Assembly (NCBI GenBank): GCA_963772675.1
Contig: CAVYYF010000007.1
Location: 1 to 64,000 of the forward strand
Reading direction: 5' to 3'
Source of the DNA: JAKAGZ01 sp963772675
GTDB lineage: Bacteria; Bacteroidota; Ignavibacteria; Ignavibacteriales; Ignavibacteriaceae
DNA: 64,000 nt
A program made the position numbers and the translations under genes. The notes below the pieces were generated by a model that was not told where the DNA came from, made no database searches, and saw only the letters and a list, made by a program, of their open reading frames with translations. Positions 54,779 through 62,571 of this stretch are shown here, in pieces (the stretch's first letter is position 1; each line of letters begins with the position of its first letter).

Positions 54779-54794
54779 TATATAAAAATGGAAT

Positions 54795-54840
54795 ATGGTA
54801 GACGGAGAACTTACATACTTTCACATTTTCCATCTACCAT
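54795..54840. other. Imperfect hairpin between two tRNA genes
   Basis: ATGGTAGACGGAGAA (54795-54809) and TTTTCCATCTACCAT (54826-54840) pair over 15 bases with two G-T-like mismatches and a 16-base loop. It lies between tRNA-Glu and tRNA-Gln, with no T run after it, so it may serve processing of a joint transcript rather than termination. Confidence 0.5.
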
Positions 54841-54847
54841 CCCTTAG

Positions 54848-54920
54848 TTGTCCCATCAGGGGTCGAACCTGAACTCTTCGCATCCAGAGTGCGACGTGTT
54901 GCCAATTACACCATGGGACA
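54848..54920 (-). tRNA. tRNA-Gln (anticodon CTG)
   Basis: On the minus strand TGTCCCA pairs with TGGGACA, a U1-A72 pair common to tRNA-Gln. TCGCA/TGCGA encloses CTCTGGA with anticodon CTG and GTTCGACCCC is the T-loop. CCA is not encoded. It is 69 bp from tRNA-Glu. Confidence 0.94.
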
Positions 54921-55050
54921 ATGTTCAACGCCTAAAATTAAAGATCAATTGCTAAAGTTCAAAATATTGCTACCACTTTTTAAGTCACATTACCTTAAAT
55001 CAAATGCTTTCTGTATATTTTACACATTGTTTTAATAATTTCAGTTATAA

Positions 55051-55896
55051 ATGAAAACCAGGCTTTCCATATTTATTTCTTTATTGTTCATTCTACCTGT
55101 ACATTCTCAGACTTTTGTATACCAGGGCTCAATAGGAAGTTTTAAGAATGCGTCCGCTTTCTATATTACCTCGGCCGGATATTTATATGTAACTGACAAA
55201 AATTCTGATGAAGTTTACAAACTTGACACACTCGGTAATAAATTAAAAGATACAGGCGGATATGGCTGGACTGAAGCCACCTTTGATCAGCCTTCAGATG
55301 TCTTTGCCACGCCCCTTAATGTTTATGTATCCGATAAAAACAATCACAGGATTCAAAGATTTGATAAGAACTTAAATTATATCTCACAACTCTATACGAG
55401 GGAAGATCAGAACACAGATGAACGATTTGGATTCCCCCTAAGTTGTGTAACTTCGAATCAGGGAGATATGTACATCCTGGATTCAGAAAATAAAAGAGTA
55501 ATAAAGTTTAATACTTTTGGCAAGTTTGTTCAGAACTTTGGAGGCTTCGATGCTGGCGCTTTCTCACTAACTGATCCTAAAAAACTGGCTGTATCCCCTG
55601 ATAATAATATTTACATACTAGATGCCAAAAGACTTGTCATATTTGACCAGTATGGGAACGGAATAAAAATTATTAATCTCGATGAAAATTTCACCGGTAT
55701 AAACATGGTAGGATATAATCTAACATTAAATACTGAATCGGATGTTTACATAGCAAATCTGTATAAACAGGATGTAGAATTATCCAAAGCCAAATTGATT
55801 GCAAACCCAAAAGATTCTTTTGTAAGTTCATTGGTATTTGGACAGAAATTATACGTATTAACAAAAAATGAAATCTGCATATTCACTAAAAATTGA
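55051..55896 (+). CDS. Secreted NHL-repeat beta-propeller protein
   Basis: A signal peptide (ends HSQ) leads to a six-bladed propeller of NHL type with repeats FDQPSDVFATPLNVYVSDKNNHRIQRFD, then MYILDSENKRVIKFNTFGKFVQNFGG and IYILDAKRLVIFDQYG. Such proteins are exported scaffolds that bind partners. It heads a plus-strand group of membrane proteins and overlaps the next start by 29 bp. Confidence 0.8.
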   Translation: MKTRLSIFISLLFILPVHSQTFVYQGSIGSFKNASAFYITSAGYLYVTDKNSDEVYKLDTLGNKLKDTGGYGWTEATFDQPSDVFATPLNVYVSDKNNHRIQRFDKNLNYISQLYTREDQNTDERFGFPLSCVTSNQGDMYILDSENKRVIKFNTFGKFVQNFGGFDAGAFSLTDPKKLAVSPDNNIYILDAKRLVIFDQYGNGIKIINLDENFTGINMVGYNLTLNTESDVYIANLYKQDVELSKAKLIANPKDSFVSSLVFGQKLYVLTKNEICIFTKN

Positions 55897-56401
55897 TTCT
55901 GTCAATAGAATCGCCACAGGACAAGATTTAAAACTTTCCATCGGGAAAAGATCTATAAAGATAACTATATTCTTATTTTTAGGACTATGGTGCCTTGGAT
56001 TTACTTATGCTTCACTCTTCCCCCAAAGTAAGATGATTGTTTTGTATCCTTTAGTAAAACAGTTTTATTCAACTGTCTGCCACCAGATTGCATATAAAAG
56101 CATTGAAATCAATGGATTCAATTTTCTTGTTTGTGCAAGATGCAGTGGTATTTATTTCGGAGGGCTACTCAGCTCGATAATATTTTTATTCTTCTCGGTA
56201 CCTTATTCCTTAAAAATAAGTTATATCTTTATTGCAGCAATACCAATGGCAGCTGATGTAATCCTTTATTCAATCGGTATATATTCTTATTCAAAGATTA
56301 TTGCTTTAGCAACCGGTTTTCTCTTCGGTTTTTTTGTTGTTAGTTTTATTTTAATCTCTTTAGAAAATTTTTTTATTAAAAGAAAATACAAGGATCAATG
56401 A
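55868..56401 (+). CDS. DUF2085 membrane protein
   Basis: The 177-residue protein has four to five helices and the motif CHQ (in TVCHQIA) with CARCSGIYFG (about 88-100), typical of DUF2085, where the cysteines may bind a metal. Function is unknown. Its start lies inside the NHL gene and its stop overlaps the next start (ATGA), so the genes are translationally coupled. Confidence 0.85.
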   Translation: MKSAYSLKIDSVNRIATGQDLKLSIGKRSIKITIFLFLGLWCLGFTYASLFPQSKMIVLYPLVKQFYSTVCHQIAYKSIEINGFNFLVCARCSGIYFGGLLSSIIFLFFSVPYSLKISYIFIAAIPMAADVILYSIGIYSYSKIIALATGFLFGFFVVSFILISLENFFIKRKYKDQ

Positions 56402-56901
56402 ACTCGCATAAATACTTTCCGCCTCTTGTTTGTGGTTTTGGTGCCGCAGTATTATCAACAATTCCTGGAGTAAAAAGTCTTGGTTGTTGTCTGGTTATTC
56501 CTATAGCCGCATGGCTTTCTTTAATTCTAAATGAAAAGATTAACAAAGTTCAGCCACCGGTTGCGACACAAAGTGCGATATTTTATGGATTGCTTACTGG
56601 TTTCGTAGCTGCAATTTTCTCTACCGGGTTTGATGTTTTAATTACTATTATTATGCATACAAATGATTTTGTGCAAACCTTGCCTCAAACAGAGTCAGTA
56701 TTGCAAGGCTGGAATCTTGGAGGACTCTGGAAAGATACTTCATCATTATTACACAAAATGTCATCGGACATTCAGGCAAACGGATTCTCGTTATTATATA
56801 CCATGGCAATCTTATTTAGTAATGTTATTATAGATTCTATCTTCGGAATGATTGGCGGACTTATTGGAATGGCAATCCAGAATAAAAGAAAGAAGTTTTA
56901 G
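56398..56901 (+). CDS. Small multi-pass membrane protein of unknown function
   Basis: The 167-residue protein has glycine-rich helices (VCGFGAAVLSTIPGVKSLGCC, then LLTGFVAAIFSTGFDVLI and a C-terminal MIGGLIGMAI) resembling DUF4199-like proteins. Function unknown. It overlaps the DUF2085 stop by 4 bp and is followed by a broken short frame. Confidence 0.7.
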   Translation: MNSHKYFPPLVCGFGAAVLSTIPGVKSLGCCLVIPIAAWLSLILNEKINKVQPPVATQSAIFYGLLTGFVAAIFSTGFDVLITIIMHTNDFVQTLPQTESVLQGWNLGGLWKDTSSLLHKMSSDIQANGFSLLYTMAILFSNVIIDSIFGMIGGLIGMAIQNKRKKF

Positions 56902-56903
56902 CA

Positions 56904-57204
56904 ATGATCTCAGCAATTATTTTTTCAGCACATTTAATTTTTGCGCTGGTAATCTTCACAAAGAAATGGCAGGATGAAAACCTGAAATCCGGGTTTATTA
57001 AATCTTACATTAATTGGAATTTTGTTTGCTGTTGGGTGGTCAATTTCAGGAATTATTGCAAAGCTGATTATGGGACCTAAGGGGCTGGGAATTTTATACG
57101 ACCGGGATGCTTTTTCGCTTACAATTCTTTCAGTGGCAGAATATTTTTTCTACAATTTTTACTACAAAGAAGATTCTATTTCAGGCGATACGGAAAAACG
57201 ATAA
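56904..57204 (+). pseudogene. Short membrane protein, frameshifted
   Basis: ATG at 56904, three bases after the previous stop, gives AIIFSAHLIFALVIFTKKW and then leaves frame near 57000. The other frame continues with LIGILFAVGWSISGIIAKL and GLGILYDRDAFSL and ends at 57204. The whole would be about 99 residues with two or three helices. Family unknown. Its last 29 bp overlap the convergent tonB gene. Confidence 0.5.
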
Positions 57205-57880
57205 CTGCCATCTGATCAGTTTGTTTTTGTGAAGGATCTAACGCTTCAAATCTCCATTGTCTTAGTGAGTTAATCGCGGCATTTTCTAAACGTGTATCGG
57301 CTTTTATAAGAGGGAAAATATTTCCTACAGTTCCATCCGGCAGGATTGTAAATCGCAATCTTATATCAATCTCTTTATTCACACCTTCGGGATATTCCGG
57401 TAAACTAAAACTGTAAATTTTCCGCTGTCCCTGGCCACCCCAGTCAATATCATACCCAAAACTTCCGCTTCCGTTTGCTTTGTTTCCCTGCCCTTCAGCT
57501 GTTTCTTTCGCATTAGTTTTTATTTTACTTTCTTTTGAATTAGTATCTGATTTCTTTTTGTCTTTGTCAGCCGGTTTAATAATATTTTCATTAGATGTGT
57601 TTTTAGCCTCAGGAAGTTTTACTTTTTTAACAACTTCACTTTTATTTTTGGTTTCGTTTTTTTCTTCCTGCTTAGATAGTTTTTCCACCTGATTTACTTG
57701 TGTCCCGATATTACCTGACGATCCGGGTTGTCCTGAAGTGCCAAAAGATAGTTCAACGAATTCTTTGGTAGGGTATTCAATTGTAAAATTCAAAAACAGA
57801 AATGCCACAAACAGACCTATGTGAAACAAAAGCGAAACAGATACAGAAAACTTTTTAATAAATCTATAATTAAACTTCAT
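57176..57880 (-). CDS. Energy transducer TonB family protein
   Basis: The 234-residue protein has an N-terminal helix (about 11-31), a long charged Lys/Asn/Ser linker and a TonB C-terminal domain (about 145-234) with IDIRLRFTILPDGTVGN and LENAAINSLRQWRFEAL. It transmits proton-motive force from ExbB/ExbD to outer-membrane proteins. It follows exbD by about 37 bp in the envelope operon and is the last gene of it. No SPOR or peptidoglycan-binding motif is seen. Confidence 0.9.
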   Translation of the reverse strand: MKFNYRFIKKFSVSVSLLFHIGLFVAFLFLNFTIEYPTKEFVELSFGTSGQPGSSGNIGTQVNQVEKLSKQEEKNETKNKSEVVKKVKLPEAKNTSNENIIKPADKDKKKSDTNSKESKIKTNAKETAEGQGNKANGSGSFGYDIDWGGQGQRKIYSFSLPEYPEGVNKEIDIRLRFTILPDGTVGNIFPLIKADTRLENAAINSLRQWRFEALDPSQKQTDQMAVIVFPYRLK

Positions 57881-57916
57881 TTCTACTCATCATTTCCTGA
57901 CTATGATTATCATCAA

Positions 57917-58321
57917 TCAAAGCTTTTCTTTTTCTGTTTGGATTGTAAATTTATCAATTCCTGTCGCTTTGGCAGCATCAATTACTTTAATAACCACATC
58001 CAGCGCTACTGTTTTATCAGCCCGAATAATAAGATTATCTTCAGAAGTTTTATTTTTTAATATGCTTAGTTTTGCCGGTAACTGCTCCATCCCCACTTGT
58101 TCCTGTCCCACGAAAACTTCACCAGCAGAAGTTATTGTAACAATTAAATTTGCAGAGGCAGATTTTTCATTAGTTTTAGAACCAGGCAATTTAACTTTCA
58201 CGCCAGTTTGTATTACAAACTGCGAAGTGAGCAAAAAGAAAATGAGCAGAAGCATCACTATATCGGTTAACGAAGAATAGCTAAATACCGCCAGAGGTTC
58301 ATTAGAAGTTTTAAATCTCAT
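57917..58321 (-). CDS. ExbD/TolR biopolymer transport protein
   Basis: The 134-residue protein has a cytoplasmic N-terminus, one helix (about 18-38, LTDIVMLLLIFFLLTSQF) with Asp at the start that is the proton-carrying residue of the family, and a periplasmic domain with the NLIIRADKTVALDVV strand. It forms the stator with ExbB. It begins 92 bp after the exbB gene. Confidence 0.93.
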   Translation of the reverse strand: MRFKTSNEPLAVFSYSSLTDIVMLLLIFFLLTSQFVIQTGVKVKLPGSKTNEKSASANLIVTITSAGEVFVGQEQVGMEQLPAKLSILKNKTSEDNLIIRADKTVALDVVIKVIDAAKATGIDKFTIQTEKEKL

Positions 58322-58413
58322 TTTATAACCTTAAGGAGTCAGGAGAAATTATCAGAGCATAACTCCATATTATTTTAATTTCCTGATATTTTAATTTGAG
58401 TTCCATAAAACAA

Positions 58414-59073
58414 TCAAAGATCAATTTCAATCTCATCATTATCGCCTTCAGCAGGATTTTCATTTGTATCCTGAATTACATCTATAACATCATTGGCAAC
58501 TGTTTCAATATCTCCCACTAATTTTTTTACTTTACTTACGAAATGATTATAAAATGCAAGAGCGGGAATTCCAACAATCAGACCAAAAGCAGTTGTGAGC
58601 AAAGCTTCCCAGATACCTCCGGCCAGATCGCTTGGATTTGCAGCACCTGCGAGGTTCTGAATGGTCATAAATGCAGAGATCATTCCAGTAACAGTTCCCA
58701 GAAACCCAAGAAGCGGGGCAATACCAGCAATAGTTGCTAGAAAAGGAAGTCCTTTTTCGAGTTTGCTGATTTCCTGTGAGCCGGCATTTTCAATTGCTTC
58801 TTTTACGCGTTCGTGTCCAAGTTTATACTTTTTCAAGCCTTTACGAATAATATTTGCAACCGGTGACTTCTCTTCCATACAATAGCTAATAGCACTGGAA
58901 ATATCCTTCCTTTTTAGCAGACCTCTTATCCTGACCATAAACGCAGGTATATTAGTCTTTGACTTTCTCAAAACAATATACCTGTCAATAGTAATAGTCA
59001 ATCCGATAATTGAACACAACAGGATCGGCCACATAATATAACCGCCTTTCAAAAATACCGAGAGTAGATTCAT
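58414..59073 (-). CDS. ExbB/TolQ/MotA family proton channel protein
   Basis: The 219-residue protein has three helices (about 13-30, 110-130, 150-175), with GSQEISKLEKGLPFLATIAGIAPLLGFLGTVTGMI for the second and TTAFGLIVGIPALAFYNHF for the third, the MotA/TolQ/ExbB channel pattern. With ExbD it turns proton flow into motion. Follows the HU-SPOR gene by 28 bp. Confidence 0.95.
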   Translation of the reverse strand: MNLLSVFLKGGYIMWPILLCSIIGLTITIDRYIVLRKSKTNIPAFMVRIRGLLKRKDISSAISYCMEEKSPVANIIRKGLKKYKLGHERVKEAIENAGSQEISKLEKGLPFLATIAGIAPLLGFLGTVTGMISAFMTIQNLAGAANPSDLAGGIWEALLTTAFGLIVGIPALAFYNHFVSKVKKLVGDIETVANDVIDVIQDTNENPAEGDNDEIEIDL

Positions 59074-59101
59074 CTTGCACCTTTTCGCAAATTATTATTC
59101 A

Positions 59102-60916
59102 TTATTGATTACTTAACAGAAAATCTTCAGCTTCCCTCATTGATTTAAAATTTCTCACCTTAACTCTGTACCATATTCCCTTTCCCGGAATATTTGCTTT
59201 TTCAATATAAGCGTCATAACCTTTTGCTTTGAATTTTGCTACCTGCTGATCAGCAGCAGCTCGAGACTGCCATGAAGAAACTTGAGCCGTGTAAGTATTT
59301 TTTCCGAATGCAATATCTTCATGCAGCAATGATGTATCAACCGGTGCCGGAAGATTTTCAATAGTGAGTGACGAAGCATCATTTTTTTTTGTTACTTTTA
59401 GACTGCCATCAGAATTATTTTCACTGGTTTGTTTGCTTTCTATTGTCTTTGCATTTTCATTATTCCTCTGCACAACTTTTGAATTTACAGGCGGCTTAGT
59501 TTCATTGTTATTAGTACTAATAAAAGCCTTTGTTATGTAAAAATATAGTGCTATCGCAATAGCAACTATTACAATTAAGGCAATAATAAATACTGGATAT
59601 ACTCCTTCCCTGGAGTAGGAAGATTGTCTTTCCTCTACGCGTTTAAGTAATTTGCTCTTACGATTTTTTTTTACTTCTTCATCTTTTACTTCAGTTTCAG
59701 GAGCCTCAACCTTTATTATATTATCAAGATTATTAGTTTGCTCATTTGTATTTATTTCATCTTTACGTTCTGGTTGCGATTCCAAATTTTTGCCTTGTGA
59801 CTGAAACTCATTATCGTCTTCATCTGTTTGTTCATCAGTTTCATAATCTTCCAAAGAAATCACATCAGGATCTCTCATATATTTGTAAGATGAAGAGTCC
59901 GGCAGCTTCGTTAATTCGTCTTCTTCAAAATATGAAGAGAAAGACCTAACACGTTCAAACCTCTCTTCTAAATCTATATCATCAATTATCAAAGGATTTT
60001 GCGTTTCCGCAAAAGTTCTTGCTACATCCGACTCAACTATCCCTGCATTAGCTTCCTTAATAATTCCTTCTTCAATATTTTCTTCAGGGTCTGATTCACC
60101 TTCATCCACCATCGTTATGCCAAAGTTCCAATCTGGCTTTTCTTCTACAGTTTCTTCAGCGGCCTCTTCATAATATTGCTCTCCAATTATTGAAATCTCT
60201 TCTTTCTCTACATCCAAAATTGAATCTTCTACGATTTCCTTAGAAATATCCTCTCCAAAATCCCAGGAAATTCCCTCCTCCGTCGGTTCATCCGCCACAT
60301 TAGCGACATCCTTTGATTTTGCAGTAAGTTTACTGTCGGAAATATTTTTCGATGGGACTTCACCCCAGTTAAATTCAAGCTGATGCGACTTGATCGAATC
60401 AGTATCTATAATCAAAACTTCATTACCCTTGGTGTACTCCTTAACGATTTCAATGTCTGCAATAAGTTTATCGACTCTGCTCTCAACTAATTTCCTTAGT
60501 TCCTGCCCAGTTAAAGGAATAAAGAAATCTGAACTATTTACACCTTCTACAGGAATTACAGGTTTGCCGATACTTAAGCTGAAATGAGAATCAAGAGGAT
60601 TATACTTTTCATATTTAAGTACTGGTACATTAAAGACTATTTCTTCTTTAACTTCTTCCTCGCGAAGCTTGGTGGGATAATAAACCATCAGTTCAACAAA
60701 GATGGAATCCTTGTCTGAAGATTCCGTTTCAGGGATGCTTGTTCTGATCTTTCCTTTTCTAAGCTGAAAATGTCCAAAACCTTTAAGAAATATTGCTTCG
60801 CCGGGACTTAGAAGATCAGAGGATTTTTTTAAAAAGATTTCAAAAAAAACCTTAGCTTCCGAATCAGGAACACCTGCCCGTTTCGCAATTTTTCTTATTA
60901 ATTCAGCTTTGGTCAT
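59102..60916 (-). CDS. HU-family domain, transmembrane and SPOR domain protein
   Basis: The 604-residue protein starts with an HU/IHF-like DNA-binding domain (1-90; MTKAELIRKIAKRAG, then the LKGFGHFQLRKGK strand turn), followed by about 340 residues of very acidic, Glu/Asp/Ser-rich linker. One membrane helix is at about 441-461 and a SPOR domain (about 537-604; YTAQVSSWQSRAAADQQVAKFKAKGY) lies on the other side. SPOR binds denuded septal peptidoglycan. The topology would place HU in the cytoplasm and SPOR in the periplasm. It is between an outer-membrane barrel and ExbB genes. Confidence 0.88.
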   Translation of the reverse strand: MTKAELIRKIAKRAGVPDSEAKVFFEIFLKKSSDLLSPGEAIFLKGFGHFQLRKGKIRTSIPETESSDKDSIFVELMVYYPTKLREEEVKEEIVFNVPVLKYEKYNPLDSHFSLSIGKPVIPVEGVNSSDFFIPLTGQELRKLVESRVDKLIADIEIVKEYTKGNEVLIIDTDSIKSHQLEFNWGEVPSKNISDSKLTAKSKDVANVADEPTEEGISWDFGEDISKEIVEDSILDVEKEEISIIGEQYYEEAAEETVEEKPDWNFGITMVDEGESDPEENIEEGIIKEANAGIVESDVARTFAETQNPLIIDDIDLEERFERVRSFSSYFEEDELTKLPDSSSYKYMRDPDVISLEDYETDEQTDEDDNEFQSQGKNLESQPERKDEINTNEQTNNLDNIIKVEAPETEVKDEEVKKNRKSKLLKRVEERQSSYSREGVYPVFIIALIVIVAIAIALYFYITKAFISTNNNETKPPVNSKVVQRNNENAKTIESKQTSENNSDGSLKVTKKNDASSLTIENLPAPVDTSLLHEDIAFGKNTYTAQVSSWQSRAAADQQVAKFKAKGYDAYIEKANIPGKGIWYRVKVRNFKSMREAEDFLLSNQ

Positions 60917-60930
60917 TTACTTTATGATTT

Positions 60931-62571
60931 TTACCATTTATAAGTGAAGCCTGCAATCAGATCAAGCGGAGCTTCTCTATAACCATACCATTTATAATTT
61001 TTCCGATCTACTAAATTAGACAACTCTACATTTAATGAAAAATTTCTTCCAAATTTATAAGCAAATTTAGCACCTAAATCAATATATGAATCGATCTTTT
61101 TAAGATTACTTACATCAGCATAACTTTCTGAATAATAATAAAGTCTGGGTTCAAAATAAAATCCGAATTTGAAGTTGTAACCGTAAGACAATGTTGCCTT
61201 GAACTTGGGAGAGTAGGGTATCTGATTTGATGAATTATCTTTTGTATCATTATACTCTGCGGTTCCGTAAAAAACTCCAAAAGGTCCCTGATGAAAAAGA
61301 AGGTTTACAAACATTGAATAATTTTTTGCACCAGTAAAATTCACATCAAACATTCCAGATTGAGCAGAGCTTACAAAAAACGGAAGATTATCAGCATTGA
61401 AGTATTTTATGCCAGCGTCAATTTCATAATACTTAAAATATTGAAATTTTAATACTGCATTAAATGCCGACGTTTTTTTTACAAACGAATTGGAAAAATA
61501 AAGTGGAGGTTGAAAGGGGCTGGCACGTGGTGAATTATAATATTGGATAAGAGAAAAATATTTGTTTGCCTCCAATAATTCGCCAGCACTTAAGAACTCC
61601 GCAGTAGGGTTATATTCCCCGTACAAAGAAATAAAATCATTTAACTTTAATGCAGCAGAAGCATAAGGTGCAGTATAATTTGTGCTGTTGTTTTTTGAGT
61701 AGCTAATTCCACCTGCTACAGTAAAGAAATTATTTATACTAAACTGTATATAAGGTCGTACAAAAATATAATCGGAACTTCCTGAAGTAACAGCATTGTT
61801 TGTAATAAACTGTCTGGTATAATTTATATTACCTGCAAGTTTGAAAATAGTGAAATTGCCTCTGAGAAAACTTTCAACTCTCAATAAATTTTCAGAAAAA
61901 TTTTCGTTCCCCAGGTATGAATATTTATCGTTAGCCTTAATATCAAAATTAAAATACTTACCAACAAGATTATTTACATCAACTGAATAATTACCCTTAT
62001 AATAATTTCTTTTGGTAGACGGATTGTTTGAGGCAAAAAATCTATAGGAGTTTATGCCATAATCACCGTGAAATTTAAATTGAGTCCCCCTAAGAGAAGC
62101 ATCATTCGGGACAAAAAATGCAAAGTTTAATGCACCTTTAAATTTATACCAATCGCTGTTATCAATAAATGCTCTATGATTTTCTCCTTTAATAACTGCT
62201 CCTATCATTCCACCGCCGAATGGCTGCGTCATAGAAAATCTTCCGGCAGGAGAAGTATATATCCCTGTTCCGATTGTTAACCTTGAATTATATACATTCT
62301 GTGTATCGGCTAAATTGAGTTGGTCTTTAATTGGATTGGGCAGATCAGAAATTCCAAGTTCTTCAGATGAATAAACAGGTTTGATAAATTCTTCTGAAAT
62401 TGTTGAAATAGTACCTGGATCAAGTTTTTTAGCCTTCTGAAGTGAAATTACATCTTTGCCTGTGATGACGAAATCAGGTAATTCAACATTGGGATTTTTC
62501 TTTTCTTTATCCTGAGGTAAAACCAATGTGGAAAAGAAAAGTACTGTCGTAATAATTAATAATCTTTTCAT
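60931..62571 (-). CDS. Outer-membrane beta-barrel protein with TonB-box-like N-terminus
   Basis: The 546-residue protein has a signal peptide (ends VLPQ) and VELPDFVITGKDVI soon after, a short motif resembling a TonB-box segment before a barrel. From about residue 95 to the end are alternating strands with aromatic girdles, ending in AGFTYKW. No plug domain is seen, so it is not a full TonB-dependent receptor. It overlaps the TPR gene stop by 4 bp (ATGA) and is 14 bp before the HU-SPOR gene. Probably the outer-membrane partner of the Ton/Exb unit. Confidence 0.8.
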   Translation of the reverse strand: MKRLLIITTVLFFSTLVLPQDKEKKNPNVELPDFVITGKDVISLQKAKKLDPGTISTISEEFIKPVYSSEELGISDLPNPIKDQLNLADTQNVYNSRLTIGTGIYTSPAGRFSMTQPFGGGMIGAVIKGENHRAFIDNSDWYKFKGALNFAFFVPNDASLRGTQFKFHGDYGINSYRFFASNNPSTKRNYYKGNYSVDVNNLVGKYFNFDIKANDKYSYLGNENFSENLLRVESFLRGNFTIFKLAGNINYTRQFITNNAVTSGSSDYIFVRPYIQFSINNFFTVAGGISYSKNNSTNYTAPYASAALKLNDFISLYGEYNPTAEFLSAGELLEANKYFSLIQYYNSPRASPFQPPLYFSNSFVKKTSAFNAVLKFQYFKYYEIDAGIKYFNADNLPFFVSSAQSGMFDVNFTGAKNYSMFVNLLFHQGPFGVFYGTAEYNDTKDNSSNQIPYSPKFKATLSYGYNFKFGFYFEPRLYYYSESYADVSNLKKIDSYIDLGAKFAYKFGRNFSLNVELSNLVDRKNYKWYGYREAPLDLIAGFTYKW

